A DNA stretch of 64,000 nucleotides. It comes from Pinibacter aurantiacus. GTDB lineage: Bacteria > Bacteroidota > Bacteroidia > Chitinophagales > Chitinophagaceae. Each line of letters opens with the position of its first letter. Position 1 is the first letter of the stretch. The notes beneath the pieces were generated by a model. That model was not told where the DNA came from. It saw only the letters and a list, made by a program, of their open reading frames with translations, and searched no databases. This document shows, piece by piece, positions 25,306 through 33,772 of the stretch. The translations under genes and the position numbers were made by a program. The stretch is from the NCBI RefSeq assembly GCF_019130065.1, contig NZ_JAHSPG010000003.1:1-64000 (forward strand). The letters are read 5' to 3'.

Positions 25306-26709
25306 CTACAGCGTTTTTAAATATTCCACCACTGCTTTCCTTTCCTGCGCCGTAAGCTTGTCACCAAAATAATGCCCGTAGTTGCCGTAGCCTTTCAACG
25401 TTGTGTTGTAGGTTACTGTGTTATCTGCTTTGGTTTCCGTTTTGTATGGCCAACCCAGATTTTGATAATCGTATTGCGGATCATCGAAATTGCGTGACCA
25501 GTACTTGGGTCTTGCCTTGCTATTTAAAACACCATCGATTGTTGGCACTGAACCATTGTGCAGATAAGGTGCGGTTGCCCAAACGCCATCCAGCGGCGGA
25601 GCGATGTACCCGTTGTACGGTTGCAACTTGGCAGGATGATCACCTTTGGAAAACCAACTGTTATTGAACCAGGTCACAAACTGTGGATTTTGATAATTGC
25701 TTTTGAACAACATGGAATCCGTTTTAATAATAGATTCCGGAATCAACAAGTTGGGATAGGCATCATCATCGCCATATGTGCCGTGGCATTTGGAACAGTT
25801 ATCAATAAAAAGGCTCTTTCCTTTGGCAGCCAAATTTGCATCAACATTCCCTGGATATTTTGGCGGCTGGATGGAATAAATATAAGCCAGCACATCGTTG
25901 ATCTTGCCATCTACTTCTCTTGACTCGGATGTATCATTTACCGTGAGCAGGTTTGACGCCATTAAAAACCTTCCAAAATCGCCACGACCAAAACCAGTGT
26001 AAAACATGGCGTTTTTCTTTTTCAGCAACCACCACGCGGGAACGTCTGTTGGATACACTTCATCGGGAACATCAAGCAATGGTTCATCGCTCCACTCAAA
26101 AGTTTCAGGATTCCGGTGCGCCGCAAGAACCGCCGCCAGCCTGTCTGCTGCGTTCACTCCACGAACTTCTGTGATGAGCTTAGGGCCAATTGCTTTGGCA
26201 ACTGTTATAAATGGAAGTGCCGCACGATATTTTTTAGGAGCAGTTGTTTTTAGTACTTTTTCGAGTGTATTGAGTTGTCTTATATCGAGCTTTTGACCAT
26301 TGCTAAAATCAATGAAAGTATTACCCATGCCTATGTACACAGAATCATTAAACACTTGTGCATGGCATTGCATGCAATTTGGAGCAACCAGGTTTTCACC
26401 GTTCGTCGCTTTCACCACCGTGTAATCATAACTCACATTTGCATTGAGGCCATCGCGCTGGAGATAATTCTTTTTCTCTTTGCCCATCGCCATTTTGAAG
26501 AAGCTGTACGGGATGCCGCCTTTCACATAATCGCCGGTTGTTAAGTAAGCATAACCCTTCTCTGCATTTCCGGTGCGTTGTGCACTTGGAGGAATGGGCT
26601 CAGGTTTTTCATCTTTCCCGGGGCCCGATGTTTTTGTGGAATTACCCAAAATGACAGCCGCGAATGCCACAATCCCCAACCCCACTATCATTGATTTCAT
26701 TAAAGGCAT
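25306..26709 (-). CDS. Di-heme c-type cytochrome, periplasmic or membrane-anchored
   Basis: The 467-residue protein has an N-terminal hydrophobic segment (about 7-24) for export and two heme-binding motifs, CMQCH (112-116) and CSKCH (305-309). The late segment WATAPYLHNGSVPTIDGVLN is typical of di-heme oxidoreductases related to the cytochrome c peroxidase and thiol oxidoreductase groups. It probably transfers electrons in the periplasm; the substrate is unknown. It has no link to DNA repair, yet it lies between the helicase and ligase genes in the same direction. Repeats flank it on both sides, consistent with insertion into an older cluster (inference). Confidence 0.85.
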   Translation of the reverse strand: MPLMKSMIVGLGIVAFAAVILGNSTKTSGPGKDEKPEPIPPSAQRTGNAEKGYAYLTTGDYVKGGIPYSFFKMAMGKEKKNYLQRDGLNANVSYDYTVVKATNGENLVAPNCMQCHAQVFNDSVYIGMGNTFIDFSNGQKLDIRQLNTLEKVLKTTAPKKYRAALPFITVAKAIGPKLITEVRGVNAADRLAAVLAAHRNPETFEWSDEPLLDVPDEVYPTDVPAWWLLKKKNAMFYTGFGRGDFGRFLMASNLLTVNDTSESREVDGKINDVLAYIYSIQPPKYPGNVDANLAAKGKSLFIDNCSKCHGTYGDDDAYPNLLIPESIIKTDSMLFKSNYQNPQFVTWFNNSWFSKGDHPAKLQPYNGYIAPPLDGVWATAPYLHNGSVPTIDGVLNSKARPKYWSRNFDDPQYDYQNLGWPYKTETKADNTVTYNTTLKGYGNYGHYFGDKLTAQERKAVVEYLKTL

Positions 26710-26760
26710 ACTTATTTTTAAGAGGTATAAATTTAAGGAAAAATCGGTGGCTGGAAGAAA

Positions 26761-26799
26761 GCACGCAGATGACGCAGATTAGACTGATTTACACGGATT
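26761..26799. repeat. 39-bp dispersed repeat, copy 2
   Basis: Reverse-complement relative of 163-201. The shared core on this strand is CAGATGACGCAGATT. It lies upstream of the cytochrome c start, in the space to the ligase gene. Confidence 0.7.
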
Positions 26800-26860
26800 T
26801 TCTTTCCTGAGTTTTCATAAGATTGGTAATTGTAATCCGATGCGGTTTCCTTAGCGAGAG

Positions 26861-26920
26861 GGCTTCGACAAGCTCAGCCTGACAGTGCGAGCGGAGTGTC
26901 AGGCTGAGCTTGTCGAAGCC
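26861..26920. repeat. Perfect 24-bp stem, 12-bp loop hairpin (CTTCGACAAGCTCAG family)
   Basis: Arms 26861-26884 and 26897-26920 are exact reverse complements (24 of 24); the core word is GGCTTCGACAAGCTCAGCC. This palindromic word is a dispersed intergenic repeat known from many bacterial genomes. It lies downstream of the ligase gene and upstream of the cytochrome gene. It lacks a T-run, so a terminator role is uncertain. Confidence 0.92.
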
Positions 26921-26990
26921 TTGCCCAAACAAGAAAACGACATTGAATTGAAACTCTCCATTTTCAACTTTCAACTTTCAAAATTTCCAA

Positions 26991-28661
26991 TTACTTCCCA
27001 TACTGCTCCAGCATTTGTTTCAAATCGTCCAGCGTATTGATCTCATCTGGCTTCTTGTCTTTCCGCCAGCGGTTGATTCGTGGAAAACGAAGGGCCACAC
27101 CAGATTTGTGACGATTAGATGCGGCGATTCCTTCGAACGCAATTTCAAAAATGAGTTCAGGCTTTACTGTTCGCACCGGACCAAATTTCTCCAGAGAATT
27201 TCTTTTAACAAAGTAATCTACTTCGCCAAACTCTTTATCCGTAAGGCCGGAATAGGCTTTCGTAAATGGCACCAATTTATCTCCATCTTTTACGGCAAAT
27301 GTATAGTCGGTGTAAAGATTACTTCTTCTGCCGCTTCCTTTTTGTGCATAGATCATCACCGCATCTATGGTTAATGGATCTATTTTCCATTTCCACCAGT
27401 CACCTCTTTTTCTTCCGACCTGGTAAGCGGAAGATTTTCTCTTTAGCATCACTCCTTCAGAATTGATCAATCTCGCTGTTACGCGGGTGGCGGCCAGTTC
27501 GGCCCACATGTCGAATGCTATGATAGGTGAAAGAAACACCTCGCTGCTCTGCAAATCGGCAACTATTTGTTCCAGTTGTGTCCGTCTTTCCTGCATTGTT
27601 TTTTCGCGCCAGTCTTCATGATTGTATTCCAGTAAATCATAAGCAATGAAAATAACAGGTGCTTCCTGCAATTGCTTTTTCGAAATATTTTTTCGACCGA
27701 TGCGCGTTTGCAAATTTGCAAAGGGCAATACCACAAAGCCTTCATCGCTTTGCCTTCCGGAAATAATTTCACCATCCATTACAATTCCATCCGGCAGTTT
27801 GTCTTTAAGAAAATGATATTCTGGAAATTTTTCGGTAATCAACTCTTCACCTCTGCTCCAAACAAATAACTCGTTATTGCGCTTGATGATTTGTCCGCGA
27901 ATGCCGTCCCATTTCCATTCTGCCTGCCATTCGTGTGGCAAGCCAAGTTCTGCAGGTTCACCTTCGATGGCGTAGGCAAGATAAAATGGATAAGGTTTGG
28001 AATCATCCGAATTGCTTTCATGCAAGAGCGCTGAAAACGTTGTCATCACAGGATCCCAGTTGCCACTGATGCGGTGTGCTACTGTGGCCGCAGGTAGTTC
28101 AGTAACTTTCGACAATGCGTTTACCATCAATTGTTGCGAAACGCCGATTCTAAAATTTCCTGTGATCAGTTTATTAAAAACAAAGCGCTCCTGCTGATTC
28201 ATTTGCCGCCATGAATCGATGACGAATTGTTTCTTCACTTCTTCACTTTGCTTCTCAATGCCAATAAGCTGTTCGATATAATAGTGTAAAGGCTGTTCTT
28301 CTTTCGGCACCATTATTTCAGGGGGTATGAGCAGAGAAATGGTTTCTGCCAGATCACCTACAGTGAGGTAACACTCTGCAAACAACCATTGCGGAAGATT
28401 CACCAATTCAAGGCACCATAACTGAAGCAATGCGGCGCTCACCGATCTGCGTGGTCTTCTACCACTAAAAATTGCGATCATCCAGACTTTGTCCTTATCA
28501 CCCGCAACAGAAAAATAGTTTGACAATGCTTCAAGCTTATCATTGGTTTTAGTAGAAGTTCCCAAAGACATAATCAACTCAGCAAACAACGACATGCCAC
28601 CAACCTGCATTGGCACTTCGTTTACATCTTCTCCATATGTTAGCATTTCATCCATATACAC
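26991..28661 (-). CDS. ATP-dependent DNA ligase of the ligase-associated repair cluster
   Basis: The 556-residue enzyme has an N-terminal helical domain, then the adenylation motif EWKWDGIR with the catalytic Lys at 250. Further ligase motifs follow: DGEIISGR, the segment MLKRKSSAYQVGRKRGDWWKWK, and a C-terminal OB domain. It seals nicks with ATP and forms a repair set with the exonuclease gene 24 bp downstream and the Lhr-like helicase and PdeM. Methionines at residues 1, 3, 6, 18 and 23 are possible starts; homologues usually begin close to MSLFAELI (residue 23). The main replicative NAD-dependent ligase is not in this window. Confidence 0.94.
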   Translation of the reverse strand: MYMDEMLTYGEDVNEVPMQVGGMSLFAELIMSLGTSTKTNDKLEALSNYFSVAGDKDKVWMIAIFSGRRPRRSVSAALLQLWCLELVNLPQWLFAECYLTVGDLAETISLLIPPEIMVPKEEQPLHYYIEQLIGIEKQSEEVKKQFVIDSWRQMNQQERFVFNKLITGNFRIGVSQQLMVNALSKVTELPAATVAHRISGNWDPVMTTFSALLHESNSDDSKPYPFYLAYAIEGEPAELGLPHEWQAEWKWDGIRGQIIKRNNELFVWSRGEELITEKFPEYHFLKDKLPDGIVMDGEIISGRQSDEGFVVLPFANLQTRIGRKNISKKQLQEAPVIFIAYDLLEYNHEDWREKTMQERRTQLEQIVADLQSSEVFLSPIIAFDMWAELAATRVTARLINSEGVMLKRKSSAYQVGRKRGDWWKWKIDPLTIDAVMIYAQKGSGRRSNLYTDYTFAVKDGDKLVPFTKAYSGLTDKEFGEVDYFVKRNSLEKFGPVRTVKPELIFEIAFEGIAASNRHKSGVALRFPRINRWRKDKKPDEINTLDDLKQMLEQYGK

Positions 28662-28685
28662 CTAATCATTTTCAATTTTCAACTT

Positions 28686-29687
28686 TCAATTTCCCTCCAC
28701 TGCATCTTCATCATTCCCATACTCCGTCTTCACTTCCGCCGACTCAATTCCCTTTTCATTTAAGTAGCGACTGAACGCTGATTGAAAGCCATGGGTTACA
28801 AAAACTTTTGAAGCCTCTGTTGCCTCAATCGCCTGCAGCAACCCGTTCCAATCCGCATGGTCGCTCAGCGCAAAACCTGCATCAATATTGCGTCTTCGTA
28901 CATTGCCGCGCACCTGCATCCATCCGCTGCATACGCCCACTTCGAAAGGTGTGAATCTGCGCATCCATAAAGATGCTTCTGCACTTGGCGGTGCAATGAT
29001 CACCGCATTTTTGTATTTCTCTTTGGGAGCATCGATGTCAATCCTATTGATGTCGGGAAACTTAAAGCCGCTGCTTTTTAGCGTTTGAAAAATATTCCAA
29101 ACAGCTCCATGTGCGTGGATGTTGGAGGTAACTTCTGCAATCGGTGCAATAATGCGTTGTGCCTTGCCTAAGCTATAAGCGATGATGACAGCATTTGCAT
29201 TTTTTTCAAAACAATCTTTTATCCAGTTTTGAATGTCAATAAAAATATCTGCTTGCTTCTTCCAGTTGTAAATAGGTAGGCCAAAAGTTGACTCGGTAAT
29301 GAATGTATTGCATTTCACTGGTTCAAATTCGCCGCTGATGCCGTCATTTTCCGTTTTATAGTCTCCACTTACTACCCAAACATCTCCGTTACGCTCGACC
29401 CTGATTTGCGATGATCCAATGATGTGCCCTGCAGGATGCAATGACACTTTTACACCGTTTATAAAAACAGGCTGGCCCCATTCGAGTGTTTCGTAATTGC
29501 CATCGCCTAACCGTTGTTGTAATAATGGCTTTGTGAAAGTGTGGCACAAATATGATTTGCTGCCCCATCTGGCATGGTCGCTATGGGCGTGGGTGATAAC
29601 GGCTTTATCGACCGGCTGCCAGGGATCGATGTAAAAATTTCCTTCGGCACAGTAGAGCCCTTTATCGGTAAATTGGATGAGCGCCAT
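28686..29687 (-). CDS. Ligase-associated DNA damage response exonuclease
   Basis: The 333-residue protein is a metallo-beta-lactamase-fold nuclease with the metal motif HAHSDH at 33-38, AGHIIGSSQI around residue 77 and the late LSDHADW motif. This places it in the mRNA 3'-end processing factor/SNM1-like group that accompanies bacterial ATP-dependent ligases. It would trim DNA ends before sealing. It starts at 29687 and its stop codon lies in a short TTTCAAC/TTTCAAT array 24 bp before the ligase start, so the two genes are probably co-transcribed with the exonuclease first. Confidence 0.92.
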   Translation of the reverse strand: MALIQFTDKGLYCAEGNFYIDPWQPVDKAVITHAHSDHARWGSKSYLCHTFTKPLLQQRLGDGNYETLEWGQPVFINGVKVSLHPAGHIIGSSQIRVERNGDVWVVSGDYKTENDGISGEFEPVKCNTFITESTFGLPIYNWKKQADIFIDIQNWIKDCFEKNANAVIIAYSLGKAQRIIAPIAEVTSNIHAHGAVWNIFQTLKSSGFKFPDINRIDIDAPKEKYKNAVIIAPPSAEASLWMRRFTPFEVGVCSGWMQVRGNVRRRNIDAGFALSDHADWNGLLQAIEATEASKVFVTHGFQSAFSRYLNEKGIESAEVKTEYGNDEDAVEGN

Positions 29688-29740
29688 AGGTAAATGAATC
29701 TACTAATTTTGTGCCCGCATTCTGGGATGCATCTCCGTAC

Positions 29741-29761
29741 AGACAAGGCAATGCCTTGTCT
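29741..29761. terminator. Palindrome AGACAAGGCA/TGCCTTGTCT, candidate terminator
   Basis: A 10-bp arm and its perfect inverse meet around one base. It ends right at the stop of the gene at 29762 and lies upstream of the exonuclease start. There is no T-run on the minus strand, so a dispersed repeat is as likely as a terminator. Confidence 0.5.
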
Positions 29762-30433
29762 CTACCGTGCCAGCCGCTTCATATCATCATACTCATAAAT
29801 GAATATTCCTTTTTTTCCTTCATCCACAGCTTTAATCATTGCCCTTGCAACATCTTCTCCCTGGATGGGTTTATATTTTCTCAAACCTCCAAAAAAGAAA
29901 ATAGCAAAAATGGGCATGATGGCCTGAAACACTTTCTCCATCAACCGATATTCTTTTCGCTTGCCCATTAACAGCGATGGACGTGTGATGATGATCTGCG
30001 GAATTTGCTCTTTGGAAACCGCTTCTTCCACAACGCCTTTTAACTTGATGTAGAAGTTATTGTTATTTGCAGCATTGGCACCAATCGCAGACACCAGAGC
30101 AAAACAATATACGCCGTATTTGGCAGCAGCTTTGGCAGCATTTACAGGAATATCATAATCAATTTTCCGATAAGCGTTTTTATCGCCCTTTACTTGTTTA
30201 TTGGTGGTGCCGATCGCGCTGAAAACAACGTCGCTTCCCGCAATCGCATTTTCTAACGCTTTTTGATTTCCGAAGTCAACAATAATTTGCTCAACCTTAC
30301 TGTTTACAGGTATTTCCAGGGGACGACGTACAATGGCTTTAATTTTGCCGTAGCTATTGTCCTTCATCAACAGATCCAGTATATGTCCGCCAATTAATCC
30401 TGTTGCGCCAATCAATGCTGCTGTTCTACTCAT
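29762..30433 (-). CDS. NAD(P)-binding oxidoreductase, HTATIP2-like
   Basis: The 223-residue protein has the Rossmann dinucleotide motif GATGLIGGHIL near the N-terminus and VVFSAIGTTNKQ. The segments YDIPVNAAKAAAKYGVYCFALVS and IITRPSLLMG also fit atypical short-chain dehydrogenases of the NAD(P)H-binding/HTATIP2 group. It is cytoplasmic; the substrate is unknown. Its start codon is only 21 bp from that of murB on the other strand, so each promoter must overlap the other gene or the start region itself. The length is normal for the family. Confidence 0.85.
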   Translation of the reverse strand: MSRTAALIGATGLIGGHILDLLMKDNSYGKIKAIVRRPLEIPVNSKVEQIIVDFGNQKALENAIAGSDVVFSAIGTTNKQVKGDKNAYRKIDYDIPVNAAKAAAKYGVYCFALVSAIGANAANNNNFYIKLKGVVEEAVSKEQIPQIIITRPSLLMGKRKEYRLMEKVFQAIMPIFAIFFFGGLRKYKPIQGEDVARAMIKAVDEGKKGIFIYEYDDMKRLAR

Positions 30434-30454
30434 TTTTTTAAAGTATTATTGCGT

Positions 30455-31471
30455 ATGCAAATTCTCGAAAACGTTTCGCTAAAAAGCTACAACACATTTG
30501 GTATTGATGTTGTTGCCAGACAATTTACCAAATTTTCTACAATAGAAGAACTGAATGAATTGTTGACCGCAAACCCGGCAGAGAAAAATAACCACATGAT
30601 CCTCGGTGGCGGCAGTAATATTCTTTTTACCAAGAACTTTGATGGCATCGTTTTGAAAAACGAGATCAAAGGCATTGAAAAAATAGCAGAGGACGATGAG
30701 TATGTGTACGTTAAGGCCGGCTCTGGCGAAAGCTGGCACCAGTTTGTATTGCACTGCATTCAACATAACTATGCAGGGGTAGAAAATCTTTCCCTGATTC
30801 CCGGCAATGTTGGCGCAAGCCCGATGCAGAATATCGGAGCATACGGTGTCGAGATCAAAGACGTTTTTCACGAGTTGGAGGCATTTCATTTGCACGATAG
30901 GAAATCAGTAAAATTCACTTTAAAGGATTGCCATTTTGGCTATCGTGAGAGTGTTTTCAAGAATATCTATAAAAACCTGTTTGCTATTGCAAATGTTACT
31001 TACAAATTGCGCAAGCAACCTCGATTCAATACAACTTACGGCGCAATTGAACACGAGCTCGAAAAAATGAATGTGAAAGACCTAAGCATACAAGCTATTT
31101 CCCAGGCCGTTATTAATATCAGGTCATCCAAACTTCCAGATCCAAAAGAAATCGGCAACGCCGGTAGTTTCTTTAAAAATCCTTCAGTTACAGGTGAAAA
31201 ATTTGAATCACTTAAAAATGAATTCCCGCACATTGTGGGCTACCCGCTTGAAGGCAATTACTTTAAGCTCGCGGCTGGCTGGCTCATCGAGCAGTGTGGA
31301 TGGAAAGGATTTCGTAAAGGAGATGCAGGCTGTCATGCAAAGCAGGCGCTTGTTTTGGTCAACTACGGCAACGCCAACGGCAAAGAAATTTTCGATCTCA
31401 GCACCGACATTTTGAAAAGTGTAGAAGTGAAGTTTGGTGTAGAGCTGGAGAGAGAAGTGAACATTAATTAG
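30455..31471 (+). CDS. murB: UDP-N-acetylenolpyruvoylglucosamine reductase
   Basis: MurB reduces the enolpyruvyl group to give UDP-N-acetylmuramic acid in peptidoglycan synthesis, using FAD and NADPH. The motifs are LGGGSNILF (FAD), LSLIPGNVGASPMQNIGAYG, the YR pair in FGYRESVF of type I MurB, and the catalytic Ser in NAGSFFKNP. I chose ATG 30455 (MQILENVSLKSYNTFGID), two codons after an in-frame TTG, because homologues begin there; the product has 338 residues. All catalytic residues are intact. It is convergent with the hydrolase at 31609, with a heptad inverted repeat between them. Confidence 0.95.
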   Translation: MQILENVSLKSYNTFGIDVVARQFTKFSTIEELNELLTANPAEKNNHMILGGGSNILFTKNFDGIVLKNEIKGIEKIAEDDEYVYVKAGSGESWHQFVLHCIQHNYAGVENLSLIPGNVGASPMQNIGAYGVEIKDVFHELEAFHLHDRKSVKFTLKDCHFGYRESVFKNIYKNLFAIANVTYKLRKQPRFNTTYGAIEHELEKMNVKDLSIQAISQAVINIRSSKLPDPKEIGNAGSFFKNPSVTGEKFESLKNEFPHIVGYPLEGNYFKLAAGWLIEQCGWKGFRKGDAGCHAKQALVLVNYGNANGKEIFDLSTDILKSVEVKFGVELEREVNIN

Positions 31472-31472
31472 T

Positions 31473-31605
31473 AGTTAGAAATTAGGAATTAGGAGTTAGT
31501 TGGAGGTATAAATTACATTCTTAACTCTTGAGAAGCCTCAATAATAATCTTTGTAAAAATACGAAAGCTTCGATCTTTCTAATTTCTAATTCCTAATTTC
31601 TAACT
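31473..31605. repeat. Inverted heptad repeat between convergent genes
   Basis: Arms 31473-31492 and 31586-31605 are exact reverse complements (20 of 20) of GTTAGAA/ATTAGGA heptads, with further similar units outside. The element starts 1 bp after the murB stop and ends 3 bp before the stop of the hydrolase gene. Confidence 0.87.
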
Positions 31606-31608
31606 CCT

Positions 31609-32664
31609 CTACTTATTCTTCCACTCATTCACTCCCTTCACAAACCTCACCAATCCCTTCATGTAGGTTTGCTGATCATCGTACATTGCCATGTGGCTGC
31701 CGTTCACGCAGTATAGAAAACTGCCGTTGGTGAATTGTGTTGACATCCATTTCATGTGATCCGGGTCCATGGTATCATATTGAGCACCTATCACAAGTAC
31801 AGGAATTTTTATTGTTTTCAAATCTGCTTTGCGATCCCATTTGGCAAGCTTGCCACTGATGCCAAATTCACTCGGACCCTGCATAGCAACATACAAAGAA
31901 TGATTCAACTTGCCGAAAGAACGGGTTACAGGCTCCGGCCAGTGGTCCAAAGGAATGCGACAAATATGTTTTGTATAGAAGTTGTTCATCAGCAAATCCA
32001 TGTATTGCGGATTTTCGAAATCGCCTTTAGCCTCAAGCGCCCTGATGGAAGAAAGCACTCCCGGATCAATTTGTTTTGCCAACACATCTCTTGAGTATTT
32101 GCCATAATCAGGACAGCTTGACATCATATTGGAAATGATCAACCCTTTTAAGTTGCGTTGGTATTTGAGTGCATACTCCATTGCCAGAATGCCGCCCCAT
32201 GAATGTCCAAGTAAATAGAAATTCGTACTGTCAAGATGCAGCGCCGTTCTCACCTGCTCAACTTCATCTACGAACCTTGGCAGATCCCACATGGAGGTAT
32301 CTTTTGGATTGTCTGAATTACCGCAACCCAATTGATCGTAATAAATAAACTCAATCCTTTCCTTCGGGAAAAAACTTTCCAGGCATTCAAAGTATTCATG
32401 CGTGCAACCGGGACCGCCATTGAGCAGGAGCACCTTCATTCTTGGGCTGTTGCCAATTTGCTTTGTCCAGATTTTAAATGTTCCTTTCGGTGTTTTGATA
32501 GGAATGACTTTCACGCCGCCCGTTAACACGCCTGTATCTATGGGTGTAAGGTAGTTTATACTTTCAACTCTGTTTTGTGTTGTTGTAGAGTCGTCGCTAC
32601 ATCCGAGAAATAATACTACAAAACTTAACAGAATCAAACCTGATAATCTTTTTACTAAAATCAT
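31609..32664 (-). CDS. Alpha/beta hydrolase lipoprotein, proline iminopeptidase-like
   Basis: The 351-residue protein has a lipoprotein signal (Cys22 in FLGCSDDS) and the proline iminopeptidase pattern: GGPGCTHEY (83-91) for the oxyanion site, YDQLGCGNSD (109-118), the nucleophile Ser155 in GHSWGG, then Asp in QYDTMDPDH and His in NGSHMAMYD. It probably removes N-terminal residues from peptides or hydrolyses a related amide, at the cell envelope rather than in the cytoplasm because of the lipid anchor. Substrate preference cannot be read from the sequence. It is convergent with murB. Confidence 0.88.
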   Translation of the reverse strand: MILVKRLSGLILLSFVVLFLGCSDDSTTTQNRVESINYLTPIDTGVLTGGVKVIPIKTPKGTFKIWTKQIGNSPRMKVLLLNGGPGCTHEYFECLESFFPKERIEFIYYDQLGCGNSDNPKDTSMWDLPRFVDEVEQVRTALHLDSTNFYLLGHSWGGILAMEYALKYQRNLKGLIISNMMSSCPDYGKYSRDVLAKQIDPGVLSSIRALEAKGDFENPQYMDLLMNNFYTKHICRIPLDHWPEPVTRSFGKLNHSLYVAMQGPSEFGISGKLAKWDRKADLKTIKIPVLVIGAQYDTMDPDHMKWMSTQFTNGSFLYCVNGSHMAMYDDQQTYMKGLVRFVKGVNEWKNK

Positions 32665-32706
32665 TTTCGGTAGGTTAGTGAAATAAATTTAGCAAAAAGC
32701 TATGAT

Positions 32707-32786
32707 AGTTGTTAGTTAATAGTTGTTGGTTGTTAGTAGACGCCGACTGCCAAAGCCTAGCAACAAACAACTATCAACTAACAACT
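32707..32786. repeat. Inverted heptad repeat (GTTGTTA family), 30-bp arms
   Basis: Arms 32707-32736 and 32757-32786 match in reverse complement at 27 of 30 positions, with a 20-bp spacer. The element ends 2 bp before the stop of the DoxX gene. The same word family occurs at 33738-33772, 46305-46325 and 61152-61233. Confidence 0.85.
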
Positions 32787-32788
32787 GA

Positions 32789-33181
32789 TCACGAGAAAGA
32801 TGGTTTAAAATCTGCTTTTGCAGCGACACCTGTTGAAATCCTCTTCTTGAAATAATAAGACAATGCCAAAACAACCAGGAAGATCAACGGCATTATGAAT
32901 GGCGTATGGGTTGCGATGTGCGTCCACGCGGCGCCGATTAACACAAATGTAAATCCTGCGTAGGCCCATTCTTTCACTTTATTGGAAATAGGAACCAGCA
33001 GCGCAATTCCGCCCAATAACTTCGCTACTCCCAGGATGGTGACAAAGAACTCCGGAAATCCCAGAAATTTAAATGTGCTAACCAGGAACGGGGCCTTTGA
33101 TAAATACAGGTAACTACTGAAAACGAACAATCCTGCAATGATGGAGGTTGTTATCCAATACAAAATTTTATCTCTTTTCAT
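32789..33181 (-). CDS. DoxX-family membrane protein
   Basis: The 130-residue protein has four membrane helices and the DoxX-like features FLGFPEFFVTILGVAKLLGGIALL and EWAYAGFTFVLIGAAWTH. Members are often linked to oxidative or thiol stress, but the biochemical role is not established for this subgroup. The gene is divergent from an HxlR-type regulator at 33279, and an inverted repeat in the shared 97-bp spacer looks like the operator. This arrangement suggests that the regulator controls doxX in response to an electrophile or redox signal (inference from HxlR family knowledge). Confidence 0.88.
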   Translation of the reverse strand: MKRDKILYWITTSIIAGLFVFSSYLYLSKAPFLVSTFKFLGFPEFFVTILGVAKLLGGIALLVPISNKVKEWAYAGFTFVLIGAAWTHIATHTPFIMPLIFLVVLALSYYFKKRISTGVAAKADFKPSFS

Positions 33182-33225
33182 TTTGCTGTGTTTTTATTGT
33201 TTGAACAGCAAACTTAAATTCAAAC

Positions 33226-33278
33226 GATATACTTTTGTAAGTAGTTACCTATTGTATACCGGTTACAAAAAGTATATC
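33226..33278. promoter_or_regulatory. Candidate HxlR operator and promoter
   Basis: GATATACTTTTGTAA (33226-33240) faces its near-perfect inverse TTACAAAAAGTATATC (33263-33278), differing by one T. The left arm contains TACTTTTG (33230-33237), which fits the Bacteroidota -7 consensus TAnnTTTG for the plus-strand hxlR gene. The repeat ends directly at the hxlR ATG, so binding would block both divergent genes. Confidence 0.6.
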
Positions 33279-33614
33279 ATGGAATCAATACAGGAATGTA
33301 ATAAAATGCGTCTCGCTATCCAGGACACTATTGAAGTGATCAATGGCAAATGGAAGTTGTTGATTATCGCATCTTTAACGCGTAAGCCTTACAGGTTTAA
33401 GGAGCTAACAAGAGAGTTGGGCATTTCACCGCGGATGCTGTCGAAGGAGTTACAAGACATGGAGATGAACAAGCTCATCAGCCGAACTGTGTATGAGTCA
33501 AAGCCTGTGACAGTAGAATATGCACTAACAGACTATGGCAAAACTTTAAACGACGTAATGAATGCCATGCGCGATTGGGGAGTAAAGCATAGGAAGAAGA
33601 TAATGCGAGGGTAA
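33279..33614 (+). CDS. HxlR-family winged-helix transcriptional regulator
   Basis: The 111-residue protein has the HxlR pattern: an early Cys in IQECNKMRLA, then EVINGKWKLLIIASLTRKPYRF, the recognition region LTRELGISPRMLSKELQDME, and the wing VEYALTDYGKTL. The ATG at 33279 is chosen because upstream in-frame codons read through the shared promoter region with doxX. HxlR proteins act as dimers and several sense electrophiles through the early Cys. The divergent doxX gene and the dyad at 33226-33278 point to local, probably autoregulated control. Confidence 0.93.
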   Translation: MESIQECNKMRLAIQDTIEVINGKWKLLIIASLTRKPYRFKELTRELGISPRMLSKELQDMEMNKLISRTVYESKPVTVEYALTDYGKTLNDVMNAMRDWGVKHRKKIMRG

Positions 33615-33616
33615 TT

Positions 33617-33772
33617 GAAAGTTGAAAATTGAAAATTGAAAATGGTAGGGGCAAATTGCATTTGCCCTGTTGTAGTTAAAAAATGCAAGCGCACAAAAAA
33701 TTAATGGTTGCTAATCGTTGCACTCTGCGAAACACAAAGCCTAACAACTAACAACCACCAACTAACAACTCT
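33617..33772. repeat. Three repeat words between convergent genes
   Basis: An ATTGAAA heptad run (about 33617-33641) follows the hxlR stop. A palindrome GGGCAAAT...ATTTGCCC (33648-33666) comes next, and a run of AACAACT/AACTAAC words (about 33738-33772) ends right at the MoxR gene stop. The words are different families and do not pair with each other over long arms. Confidence 0.65.
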
